Below the pieces are notes generated by a model, which was not told the origin of the DNA, ran no database searches, and was given only the letters and a program-made list of their open reading frames with translations. Both the position numbers and the translations under genes were made by a program. This document shows positions 45,104 through 54,350 of a DNA stretch of 64,000 nucleotides, piece after piece (position 1 is the stretch's first letter; the number at the start of each line of letters is the position of its first letter). Location of the stretch: positions 60,006 through 124,005 of the forward strand of contig DAONTI010000009.1 of the NCBI GenBank assembly GCA_035411585.1. The letters are read 5' to 3'. Source of the DNA: MWDV01 sp002070715 (GTDB lineage: Bacteria; Verrucomicrobiota; Verrucomicrobiia; Limisphaerales; MWDV01).

Positions 45104-48100
45104 TTAATTGCCCGAGTAGGCATAGGTCAGGAAATACAGTTTGATGTCCTTGACTCCCTGACCGTCATAGGTGCCCGAGCCGGGCGCCAATTCCCGGCCG
45201 TGGATGAATTGCTCGAGGCCCCGGTTGGCGTCATCGAGCAGGGTGCCGCCGGGGATGATCAACAACCAGCGGGTGTTCCAAACCGAGCGCCCGATCAGAC
45301 GGGAGTTGGTCGTCATCTCGTTCACATTGAAACCGCTGTCGTGATAGGCGCGCAGGGACGGGAGGCGGCGTCGGGCAAAGAACTCGCCGCCCAACACATC
45401 GGTGCGCACGTTCCAATCGGGCCGCATCCAGGATTCGTTCGAGAGCGGATACGGGATCGGCAGCGCCTGATCCAGAATGCTCCACGAACGGATGGTTTCG
45501 CCGATGCCGTCGGGCACGCGCAGGCGGTCCTCGCCCACCGGCACGAGATAGACGCGCGGCTGGTTGGCCAGCGTGCTGTTGCGATAGTTCGAGAACCACA
45601 CGCCCACCCCGCGCACCTTGGTGGCAAAGTGCGTGGAATCGTAGGCATTGTCCCCCGCCGCCAACGGCAGGCCAAAGAAGTTTTTCCGGAAATCAATCGT
45701 CGTGGCGAACGGAATGACCAGGCCCGGCTCGGCCGCGCCTTCGGGGGAGAACGGCAGGCAGTGCGTCCGGTATTCCAACACGTCCCGCACGTCCGCCACC
45801 TTGTAGCGGGTCAATTGCTCCCGCCAGATCTTGTCGAAGGCGCCGCCCGGCGGGATGCGGAACAACTCCTGGCGCAGCGAGAACATTCCGGTTTCGCTTT
45901 GTGGATTGTTAAAGTTCAGCCGGCCCTCCAAGACGGTCCAGTTGGCGCTCATGCGGGCCATGATATCAGCCAGCCCGGGATCGCCCGTGGACCCGCCCGG
46001 CAGCGGCGTGCCATCCGCGGCAAACCGCCCCAGGGCCCGGGCCCGCACAATTTGCGACAGAAACTCGCGTCCGGGCGCCCCCACCGCGCCATCGTGCCGG
46101 AGCAGGCCGGTTTCATAATCGTACGCCTTGGCCGCCAGATACACATAACGGCGGGCCATGGCGAAGGTTTGTTCATAACGAACCAGGTCATCGTTCCGCA
46201 TGATCTGATACGCCATGTTGCGATAACGGCGGCCGGTCAGGTCGCTGGCCCAGATGCGGCGCGCCTGCTCGCGTTCGACTTGGACCATGTCCCCGGCGGC
46301 CACGGCCCGGGCGTATTGCATCCGGAAGGTTTCCGCCTTCTGCAGCGCCACATCGAGATTATCCAGCGAGGACAGGTACGCCAAGGCGGCGTCCACGACT
46401 TTAAGGGCCAGTTCGGTGGAATCCTGGAAGAGCTGGGTGTTGGTGGCGTTCAGTTCGATGATGCGCTTGCCCGTTTCGACGTCTTGGGCCGTGGAAACGA
46501 TCTGCTCCTTGTTGGCGAGTTTCTGCACGGTGGTGGCAATGTTGACGGCGGCGGCGGCCACCCGGGCCGGGCCGCGCACGGCCGCTCCAATATCGAAGGC
46601 GAACCCGGCCACGCTGGGAATGGCGGCTTCCAGGGCGTTATAAAGTTCCATGCCGTCGTCATAGACCTTGGTCACCAGCGCGATGGCTTTGTCCACGGTG
46701 GCCATGATCTGCTGGAGCGAATTCATCTGGTTGAGCGCGTTCACCGAGTCATAGTACGCCGTGATCTGCGCGCCCACCTTGTTGCGGTATTCCATGTCCG
46801 CCACGTGGATTTTCTTGAACTGATCCTCGGAGTTGGCCAGGGCGGCGGTGGCCTCGCGCAACGCCAAAACATACTGGCTCAGCGCGACCTGGATTTCGCC
46901 TTCGGCCCGCCGGGCGGAAGTGTAGTTGGCGGGTTTGGTGGGCAAACCATCGGGGCCCACCCAGAACGTCAGGGTATTGGTGGTGTACGAGATGTCCGGG
47001 CCGGCGATCTGCAACGGATCCAGCGTTTCCGTGGGCCCCACCCATTGACTGATAAAATCATCAATGGCATCCACCGGCGCGCTGATGACGCCATCGAACC
47101 ACGCCACCGCGCTTTGCACCGCGCCGAAGACGCTTCGTTGCAGGGCATCGTACACGCCGAACACCTCATTGTAGAACGCGGACAATTCCGGAATGCCCAA
47201 CTGATCCACCGCCCGGCGCGACATCTTGGCATAACCGGCCATCTGGGTGTAGCGCGCCTTGAGCTGGGCAAACCGATCGGCGTATTCCGGCGAGATGAAG
47301 GACAGGATGTCTTCGATGCCCAGATCGGGATCGGACGAAGGCAGCGGCGGCACCAGTTCCCCGGGATTATAAATGCGCGTGCCGCTGCCCACGATGGTGG
47401 GACGGACCACCGTGCTTTGAATCAGCGAAGTGTCCAGCGGCAGCCGGCCAAAGAAGTCGTACCGGTTGATATAGGCATAATGCTGGATGTCGGGGCCCAG
47501 ATAGCCTTCCGGATAGAGTTTGCCCGGACCAATGTCCTCTTGATACGGGAAGCCGTAGATGTCCAGCAGTTGCCGTTCGTACGCCTGCTCCTGCTGGAAC
47601 ACCACGGTGTCCAAATCCCGTTCCTCATTCTGATCGCGCAACGCGGCGGTGCAGGTTTGGATGCGATCGAAAACCCCGCGGGCGACTTTCAGCGCTTCCA
47701 AGGCCTTGGTGTAGGCCTGCTCGAAGTGCGTCCGGCCCTGGTCAATCTCCGCCGGGCTGATGTCAAACGGAACGGCGCCCGTGCCCAATCCGAGCGGGTT
47801 CATCCCCCGATCCGCCATGTCCACCATCTGTTGCGCTTCACTGGCCGCCAGCACGATCTGGGTCAACTCCGGCACCGTGGTCCGGTCAATGACCGCCAGG
47901 GGATTCAGATTGGTGGGATCAGAAGTGTGCGGCAACAGCGCGTTGGCCATGACCCAGTCGAAATAGGCGCCCATGGTGACGCGCGCGCCCCATTCGCCCA
48001 CGCCCCAGGCGCGGTCGGGGCGGATGTCCCGTTGCACGGTCCAGGCATCGGTCCGGCCTTCCGCATAGCTCTGGCTGTAAGTCCGGTCCATGATCGCCAG

Positions 48101-51100
48101 GCCGGTCTTGGCGCGGGCGGCCGCCGAGGCCGCAAATTTCAACTCGTGCAACGCGGACATGGTAACCTCCACCGTGCCTACACGAATGCCTTCCAGTTGC
48201 GGGAACCAGGTGAAATTCCGGTGTCGGAACAGGTAGTAATAGGATTTCAGCGCGGCGAGATAATGCCCCCAGGCATCGCCGTGTCCCTGCGGATACAACG
48301 CGGCGGCGTCCTCGCTGTCCACCACCCCGTTCTGATTGCCCTTGAGATCGGAGATGCCGTAGTTCAGGACGTAGGCCAGTTGGCCGTGCGAGATGTCGGC
48401 GGTGAAGTTCCACGGCAACCGGTTGTGGATCGGGAACTCGCTGGCGGGTGGATTGAGCGGCACGGAACAATCGCGTCCGCGCAGGAGGGCAAGCTCCTCA
48501 TCCAACAGGGTGGGCACGATGCCTTGGAACGCAAAGATCGAAGGCGCCTCGCCCGCCAGGACGGGATCGTTGTTGCCCAGGGCCAGGCTCGGGTTCAGGG
48601 CATCGGCGTAGGCTTCGTTGCCGAGCACCATGTAAAGGTCGTTGAGCCGGCCGGCGGCGAGCATGAGCGCCAGGCAAATCCGCAACTCCGTCCCCATCGG
48701 ATCGAGCGTGCTGTCAATGCTCAACCCCCGGGATTGTTCCAGCACGGTTTGATAAATGGGAATCAGTCCATATTCGTTCAACGCATCCAGGTTCATCGGG
48801 ACATCCCCGGCGTAGGGCTGGCCCGCCTGCTGGATCATGCTCAAATCGAGGTTGAGCGCGTAGTTCATGTAGTCGCGGATGCGCTGGTCAAACGGGTTGA
48901 TGGCTTTGAGCACCCGCTTGATCCAGCCCTCGCACAACACCGGCTCCGTCCATCCGCTCCAGTTGGTGGAGACCACGGTGCGGATCCGGGCGTCCAGCGC
49001 CCGGTAGCGGCAGCGCACGTAGGTGTCGCCCAGGCCGAATTCGCCGGAAGACCCGAACAGCGTGGTGTAGCGGCCGGGCTCCGAATTGATCAATTGCAAC
49101 CAACTGGAATCATTGGTCGGCGCCAGGCCGCCCTCGGGCGCGGCATACTGCCACTCAAACGCCCACTGCTCGGGCCGCCCGGAGAAATCGCTGATATGCC
49201 GCAGGGTCATGTATTTATCGAGCGGATTGGCGGATTGAATGATGTCAATGCGCCCGCGGAACAGGTTGGTGGCGATGCGGATGACCTTCATGTCAATCGG
49301 ATCGCCCGGGTCCACCATGTCGAGGTTGGTGCTGTTATTGAAGAGGAGGGTGACATAGCCGGCGCCCAGGCCCGGCGTGCAAAGCGCCATGCTGTCGAAC
49401 GGCTGGTTTTCGTCGGTCATGGTCACGCGCTCGGTGGGCAGCGCGTCAATGGCGTTGGTCCAACTCAAATCAATGCCCACCACCCGCTTGGCATCCTTGG
49501 CCATCGCGATCAGGTCCGGGGTCAGCAGGTTGAGCCGCAGGTAATGGTAATTGGGATACTCGACAAACAAGCCCTTGAGTTGCAGGCGCTCCGTGGGATT
49601 GGCGGTGGGCACAAAGAACAGGCGCTCGCGCAAATCGGGATCCAAGTCGGAGAAGAACGTGTTGCCCGTCCGGGGATCCCGCATGGCGCGCATGCGCGGC
49701 GGCACATTGGTCAGCGTCACCTTGCGCGCCCGGGTGGGGTCAATCAACACCGCGCTCTGCCACTCGTCGTTGCCCGACCAGGCGGCCGATTGCTGATAAA
49801 CGATGCGGACACTCTTCTGGCCGCGCACGGCGGGCAGGTTGTTCTTGGGCAGGGTCAACGTGTCCCCGATGGACAGCGTGGGGACAATCGCGGGCCATTG
49901 AATCGCGAAGGCCACCCGGACCGGGGTCCCGTTGAGAACGGTCGCCGGCGTGGGCTCCGGCTGGTCCAGCGCGCTCAACCAAGGCACCTCGGTGAGCGGC
50001 GCGGGTTGACTATCGGCGGACAACTGCGGAATCCAGAAGCCCAACTGCATCGGGTAGAAGAACCGCATGCCCACTTCGAGCGTGTCCCCGTCATCGCCGG
50101 CTTGCTGGGCCCAGAAATAACGCAGGCGGTCCCGGAAGAGATACGGGCGGTCGGCGAGGTCGCTGTCGGTGCGCGCGCAGTTGTCGGGCAGCACCGAGCG
50201 CAACGGCGCGGGCGGCTGGATCATCCGTCCGGCCTCGATGTGTTGGAGGAACCGGGGATAATCACGATTGGTGACGACCACCTGATAGACATCCATCGCC
50301 CGCGGCCATTGGGCCGGATCGGGCGTGTATTCCACCAGGACAAACGGCAGCGAGGTGGCGTCCTCCGTTTGGTTGGTCCGGTTCAGGTCGCAGCGCAGGG
50401 CGTAGGCGACCGATCCGACCATCAACGCGTGTTCCTCGTTCGGATTATATCCGGCGGCGCCGACATCGTTCTGGACGTAGATCTTCGGGTTCATGCCCGG
50501 ATAAGCGCGCCCCGCGCGGCGCAACGCCAACCCAGCCTCCGGGGACAGATCCAACTCCACTTCGTTGGGCACCGGGCTGTCGAGATAAAAGACCCCCGTG
50601 CCGTCCAAGGGGAGCAAAACCCCGGGGCGGGCTGGGTAAAGCCGGTTGGCGTCGTAATCGAACCGGAACAGGATGGAGGGCTCGGAATTCACGTCCACCG
50701 CGCCGGCATGACGGGCCAGCACATCCTCATCCGATTGGGCTCCCCACCACAGGCGCGTTTCATCCATCCAGCCGCGGAAGTATCCAAACGGAACCGTTCC
50801 GCTCAAGCCGGCCCAGGAAAAGACGGCGCCCAATTGCACCGAATCGAACACCCGGCCGGCGTAGTTCGACAGCACCAGGCCGGGATTGCCCGCCGGCTGG
50901 CCGTTCACGTGGAAACGCAGTTCGCCTTCGGGATCCACGGAAAACCCGACATGACTCCACTCATGAGGCAGCACGGACTGGGTGGCAAACCACTCGTTGG
51001 TCGTGATCGTTCTGCCGCTTTGTCGGATTTGCGCCATGCCGGGCAGCCCGTCCTTGATAAAGAACGACAGGTGGCTGTAGCCGCTGGCGGCCCGCATGCT

Positions 51101-53107
51101 CATCACCCCGCGATAGCCGCGGACTGTGGTGGGCTTGATCCAGGTTTCAAAAGTGAAGCCGACGTCATAGAGCGGATCCTGCCATTCGTTGGTCACCACC
51201 GAGGTGCCCTGAATCGTCACCGTTCGGTTGCTGAGGAACTGCAAGCTGCCGGTGCCGTCGTCAAAAAGGCCGCCGTAGGCCGAGCCTTGGAAGCTGGCAA
51301 TGACAATTTCCGGTGGCGCCGCCGGCCACTCGTTGCGGTAATCACACACCCGCGACGGCCAGTAGATGGGCGTCGGCATGCCTTCACGCGCCGCCAATGC
51401 CGTCGGATTCCACCACCAGACGCTCAGATGTCCGGCGTTCACCGCAAACACCTGCGATGCCAACCCGGCGTCCTCAACCGGATAGCCGGGAGGATACTGG
51501 TAGAGCGTGGGATGATACCGGTCCCACCGATCGCCCGGCGTGTTGGTAATCCCCGCGCCGGTGGGTGGCGCACTGGGAATCCGGAGCATCCCCGGCCAGG
51601 TATCGTAGTTGCCGCCCCCCGGCGCGCCGCTCCGGGCAAACGGGCGCAGTTCCTGGCCGATGGCCCACGGGCGGACGCCCTGATACACCAAGGGCGACAA
51701 CTCGGGCACGATGCGCACGGTTTCAAACCAGACATCCTCCCCCACCGTGTACTTCAGCGTACACAACCCCGCCTGGAGCGGGTGCAACATCCGGCCCGCC
51801 ACCGTGGCCACGGCGCTGGTGGCTTTGGGGAAATTGGTGGTGCCGCCGCTCACGGTCTCCGCCGCCTGATACGGCATCACCTGGGCCGCCACCTCCTGGG
51901 GGATGTACACCGGCCCCGGCGTGCCTTGCCGCCCGGTGACCAGCGCGCACAACTGGCTGTCCAGGTTCCAGGTTACGTCATAAATATCCACTTCGAACGG
52001 CCAGATGACGTCGAGCTGTTCCTTGGCCTTCCAGAAAATCTCCAGTTGCCACGGCGCGTCGGTGGGCCGGATGGCCCAAACCCAGCCATTGCGCGCGCCG
52101 AGCATGTGTTTGTAGGCGAAAATTTCGTCGGGCCGCACGCCGGTGGTGTCCACGCCGCCGCGGGTGATGTCACAGAACAGCGCGTTGGTGGAATTATCCG
52201 TGCGCTTGGGCAGCAGGCGGTCGCCCACATGCACGGCGAGCGTGGAACTCATCGGCTCCAGCACGTCCACCACCTCGAATCCCAGCAGTTCGCGGTTGGT
52301 GTTGACCCCCTCGGGCCGCCGCGAATACGCGATCAACACCCGGCCCTGCACGCCGGACATGGCCCGCAGTTCGCTGTTCTTGATGAAGATGCTCGCCGGC
52401 GACACCGCGCTGATGTTTTCGTTGGCGATGTGGGTGACGTTGGCCGGGTTCTGGTACGGATCGGGCACCTGGCTGTTGTAGTAAATCTTGACTTCATAAT
52501 TGTTGCCGAAGCGCACGCGCGGCCCGGAGTACTGCCCTTCGGTCCAGAACAACCGCACTGGACGGCGCGACAGGTTCGGACCGATGACGTAGGTCTGCGT
52601 AAACTGGTTTGTGGCCAGCGCATTGGTCCACACCACCACGGCCACGCCCTCATCCACGGCCACAAACAGGTTGGTGTTGGCGTAGGGCAGCCATTGCACC
52701 GCGAAGGGATTGCCGTTGGTGGGGCTAACCCGGGGCACCCACCCCTCGGCCAGCAGGTCGGTGGCCTCCGTCGGCGGCGCCAGCGGATCCCCCACCCCAT
52801 ACTGTGCCGCCAGCGGCACCACGCCGGCACCCACACGGTTTTGGACCGTGAAGCCGTGCCATTGGAGTATCTGCCGATGCTCCCACCAGTTGGTAATCCG
52901 CAACCCGCCTCCCCCGGGCGTGAAGGCCGCGTCTCGATTCCACACCGCGTTGGGGGGAGTGAAGGGATTCGGCGCGCCGGGCAGCAATTGCGGCACTTCA
53001 TACTGCGCCCGGGCCGGCAGCACCAGGCTCAAGGCGAGCAACACGCCGATCCGCAAGACCGGCAATCCGCGGCGCCAGCGGAGTGGGGAGTCGGATGAGA
53101 TTTTCAT
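45104..53107 (-). CDS. Giant exported protein with LamG-like and possible TcA-like C-terminal domain
   Basis: A 2,667-residue protein from ATG 53107 with a signal peptide (VLLALSLVLPARAQ, cut about residue 34). About 35-600 is beta-rich. About 600-795 is a LamG/concanavalin-like domain: FTFETWIKPTT, then HEWSHVGFSV, LRFHVNGQ and GWMDETRLWWG. About 800-1500 is mixed. From ~1500 to ~2300 the sequence is mostly helical, with long Ala/Glu/Gln-rich stretches. The last ~300 residues are again beta-rich, with ETGMFSLRQELFRIP, FATKVRGVGVWF, VYLVPVGEDRLRVP and the closing GVKDIKLYFLTYAYSGN. Helical body followed by such a jelly-roll faintly recalls the TcB-binding end of Tc-toxin TcA (inference only). 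No codon TTA, CTA or TCA interrupts the in-phase antisense frame. The neighbours are exported and closely spaced. Confidence 0.88.
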   Translation of the reverse strand: MKISSDSPLRWRRGLPVLRIGVLLALSLVLPARAQYEVPQLLPGAPNPFTPPNAVWNRDAAFTPGGGGLRITNWWEHRQILQWHGFTVQNRVGAGVVPLAAQYGVGDPLAPPTEATDLLAEGWVPRVSPTNGNPFAVQWLPYANTNLFVAVDEGVAVVVWTNALATNQFTQTYVIGPNLSRRPVRLFWTEGQYSGPRVRFGNNYEVKIYYNSQVPDPYQNPANVTHIANENISAVSPASIFIKNSELRAMSGVQGRVLIAYSRRPEGVNTNRELLGFEVVDVLEPMSSTLAVHVGDRLLPKRTDNSTNALFCDITRGGVDTTGVRPDEIFAYKHMLGARNGWVWAIRPTDAPWQLEIFWKAKEQLDVIWPFEVDIYDVTWNLDSQLCALVTGRQGTPGPVYIPQEVAAQVMPYQAAETVSGGTTNFPKATSAVATVAGRMLHPLQAGLCTLKYTVGEDVWFETVRIVPELSPLVYQGVRPWAIGQELRPFARSGAPGGGNYDTWPGMLRIPSAPPTGAGITNTPGDRWDRYHPTLYQYPPGYPVEDAGLASQVFAVNAGHLSVWWWNPTALAAREGMPTPIYWPSRVCDYRNEWPAAPPEIVIASFQGSAYGGLFDDGTGSLQFLSNRTVTIQGTSVVTNEWQDPLYDVGFTFETWIKPTTVRGYRGVMSMRAASGYSHLSFFIKDGLPGMAQIRQSGRTITTNEWFATQSVLPHEWSHVGFSVDPEGELRFHVNGQPAGNPGLVLSNYAGRVFDSVQLGAVFSWAGLSGTVPFGYFRGWMDETRLWWGAQSDEDVLARHAGAVDVNSEPSILFRFDYDANRLYPARPGVLLPLDGTGVFYLDSPVPNEVELDLSPEAGLALRRAGRAYPGMNPKIYVQNDVGAAGYNPNEEHALMVGSVAYALRCDLNRTNQTEDATSLPFVLVEYTPDPAQWPRAMDVYQVVVTNRDYPRFLQHIEAGRMIQPPAPLRSVLPDNCARTDSDLADRPYLFRDRLRYFWAQQAGDDGDTLEVGMRFFYPMQLGFWIPQLSADSQPAPLTEVPWLSALDQPEPTPATVLNGTPVRVAFAIQWPAIVPTLSIGDTLTLPKNNLPAVRGQKSVRIVYQQSAAWSGNDEWQSAVLIDPTRARKVTLTNVPPRMRAMRDPRTGNTFFSDLDPDLRERLFFVPTANPTERLQLKGLFVEYPNYHYLRLNLLTPDLIAMAKDAKRVVGIDLSWTNAIDALPTERVTMTDENQPFDSMALCTPGLGAGYVTLLFNNSTNLDMVDPGDPIDMKVIRIATNLFRGRIDIIQSANPLDKYMTLRHISDFSGRPEQWAFEWQYAAPEGGLAPTNDSSWLQLINSEPGRYTTLFGSSGEFGLGDTYVRCRYRALDARIRTVVSTNWSGWTEPVLCEGWIKRVLKAINPFDQRIRDYMNYALNLDLSMIQQAGQPYAGDVPMNLDALNEYGLIPIYQTVLEQSRGLSIDSTLDPMGTELRICLALMLAAGRLNDLYMVLGNEAYADALNPSLALGNNDPVLAGEAPSIFAFQGIVPTLLDEELALLRGRDCSVPLNPPASEFPIHNRLPWNFTADISHGQLAYVLNYGISDLKGNQNGVVDSEDAAALYPQGHGDAWGHYLAALKSYYYLFRHRNFTWFPQLEGIRVGTVEVTMSALHELKFAASAAARAKTGLAIMDRTYSQSYAEGRTDAWTVQRDIRPDRAWGVGEWGARVTMGAYFDWVMANALLPHTSDPTNLNPLAVIDRTTVPELTQIVLAASEAQQMVDMADRGMNPLGLGTGAVPFDISPAEIDQGRTHFEQAYTKALEALKVARGVFDRIQTCTAALRDQNEERDLDTVVFQQEQAYERQLLDIYGFPYQEDIGPGKLYPEGYLGPDIQHYAYINRYDFFGRLPLDTSLIQSTVVRPTIVGSGTRIYNPGELVPPLPSSDPDLGIEDILSFISPEYADRFAQLKARYTQMAGYAKMSRRAVDQLGIPELSAFYNEVFGVYDALQRSVFGAVQSAVAWFDGVISAPVDAIDDFISQWVGPTETLDPLQIAGPDISYTTNTLTFWVGPDGLPTKPANYTSARRAEGEIQVALSQYVLALREATAALANSEDQFKKIHVADMEYRNKVGAQITAYYDSVNALNQMNSLQQIMATVDKAIALVTKVYDDGMELYNALEAAIPSVAGFAFDIGAAVRGPARVAAAAVNIATTVQKLANKEQIVSTAQDVETGKRIIELNATNTQLFQDSTELALKVVDAALAYLSSLDNLDVALQKAETFRMQYARAVAAGDMVQVEREQARRIWASDLTGRRYRNMAYQIMRNDDLVRYEQTFAMARRYVYLAAKAYDYETGLLRHDGAVGAPGREFLSQIVRARALGRFAADGTPLPGGSTGDPGLADIMARMSANWTVLEGRLNFNNPQSETGMFSLRQELFRIPPGGAFDKIWREQLTRYKVADVRDVLEYRTHCLPFSPEGAAEPGLVIPFATTIDFRKNFFGLPLAAGDNAYDSTHFATKVRGVGVWFSNYRNSTLANQPRVYLVPVGEDRLRVPDGIGETIRSWSILDQALPIPYPLSNESWMRPDWNVRTDVLGGEFFARRRLPSLRAYHDSGFNVNEMTTNSRLIGRSVWNTRWLLIIPGGTLLDDANRGLEQFIHGRELAPGSGTYDGQGVKDIKLYFLTYAYSGN

Positions 53108-53136
53108 CGTAGCACCTCAGGTTTGGGGGCAGGATG

Positions 53137-54228
53137 CTACTGATACTCCACCAACCCTTTCTGAACACCTAGGAGATACAAAGTCAATTGTCCGCCGGAC
53201 GGCTGGGCCGTGAAATAGACTTGGATATACTGACCAGACGTGTATACGCCTCGTATTGTCGGGCTAGTATGGGCATAATACCATCCCACGACCGATACAT
53301 CGTAGAGACCGGTATCGAGTCCGTGGGAGATCCCTGACACCGTGCTGGTGGGGTTCGCCACAACCGCCTTTCTAACAAACAGTGGCTTGTTGTTAACCGT
53401 GAGATTGGTGGTGGTGATACTCACCGATTTCCCCCTCAAATAAATGTCCGTGCCGCTCGTGGGGAGTAAGCTACTAGGCGTAGCCCCAATGTTGATGGTG
53501 GGAGACACGTTGTAATAGCCCATCAGCGGCGGCACGCTACTATATTCGTAACCCATAGTTATCGGGCCGCCCGCCGCCAACAATCGCAAACTCGGCGAGG
53601 TGCCGTGCGCTTCCACCCTGTTCGCGTAAAGAGGGTAACCCACAGGCAACCGGAGAGCACGGTTCATCCCGATTTCGCTGGTGGTGCTCGATATATTGGT
53701 TGTTTGCACGCCCTGCGGCGCGCTGAAGACGCCGTCCGCTTTCGAGGCGTACACGCTCTGGTGGGCGCGGTAGGCAAAGGGGGTGGTCAAAAACTGCTGC
53801 CGGGGCGTGGCTTCCACCGGGTTGGGCTCCGCCGTGCCGTTGGGCCGCGAGCGCACGGTCAACGCCATGAAGTAAATGTCCGGGCTTTGGGCGTCCGCGG
53901 TGTTTTTCCACATCACCTGCCAGATGGGCAGGTTGGTGGCCAGCAAGCCGGTGCCGCCGCTGCCCAGGTTGACCGAAAAATACCCGTCCTTGGTCGGCAC
54001 CGTGTACCGTTCGCTCCAGAGTTTCGTGCCGCCGGAGGCCGTCGGGTACAGGGTCAGGTCTATGACGTGGTTGGCGTCGCTGTACGGCGTGTTGTCCGGG
54101 GCGACCAGCCGGCCTTGATAGTTGATGAGCGGCGGGATCATCGTCAGCGTGGTCGGAGGATTGCCCGCCGGCGCCGTGCCCACGAAGGCCACCAGTCCCA
54201 GTGCGATTATTCGAGCTGCTGTTTTCAT
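53137..54228 (-). CDS. Exported YQGRL-type surface protein
   Basis: A 363-residue protein from ATG 54228, with signal peptide MKTAARIIALGLVAFVGTAPA. The mature N-terminus IPPLINYQGRLVAPDN followed by VIDLTLYPTASGGTKLWSE and GYFSVNLGSGG is the common extracellular module (YQGRL...TFxLY...GxFSVxLG) found in many exported bacterial proteins, including ones with C-terminal tail-fibre or chaperone domains. The rest is repetitive Thr/Ser/Asn-rich beta sequence, ending in QLTLYLLGVQKGLVEYQ. Codon use in the C-terminal half (about 53137-53700) is visibly less GC-rich than its neighbours. It precedes the giant gene by 29 bp. Confidence 0.8.
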   Translation of the reverse strand: MKTAARIIALGLVAFVGTAPAGNPPTTLTMIPPLINYQGRLVAPDNTPYSDANHVIDLTLYPTASGGTKLWSERYTVPTKDGYFSVNLGSGGTGLLATNLPIWQVMWKNTADAQSPDIYFMALTVRSRPNGTAEPNPVEATPRQQFLTTPFAYRAHQSVYASKADGVFSAPQGVQTTNISSTTSEIGMNRALRLPVGYPLYANRVEAHGTSPSLRLLAAGGPITMGYEYSSVPPLMGYYNVSPTINIGATPSSLLPTSGTDIYLRGKSVSITTTNLTVNNKPLFVRKAVVANPTSTVSGISHGLDTGLYDVSVVGWYYAHTSPTIRGVYTSGQYIQVYFTAQPSGGQLTLYLLGVQKGLVEYQ

Positions 54229-54350
54229 TTGTCGTTCCTCAACCGGAGCCATGCACTCCGCAGATTGTTGGTTCACTGATCTTGCCGATTTTCAACTTTC
54301 ACCCGCCGGGCGGCGCCACCGGAGGCGCCCTCGCCACCGCCGCGCCCGCC

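Noticed and set aside
44996..53098. Plus-strand open frame of 2,700 codons opposite the giant gene
   Set aside because: Its triplets are exact complements of the sense codons. The translation is His/Arg/Gly/Pro-rich with no domain, while the minus strand has a signal peptide, a LamG domain and a good start. It reflects codon bias only.
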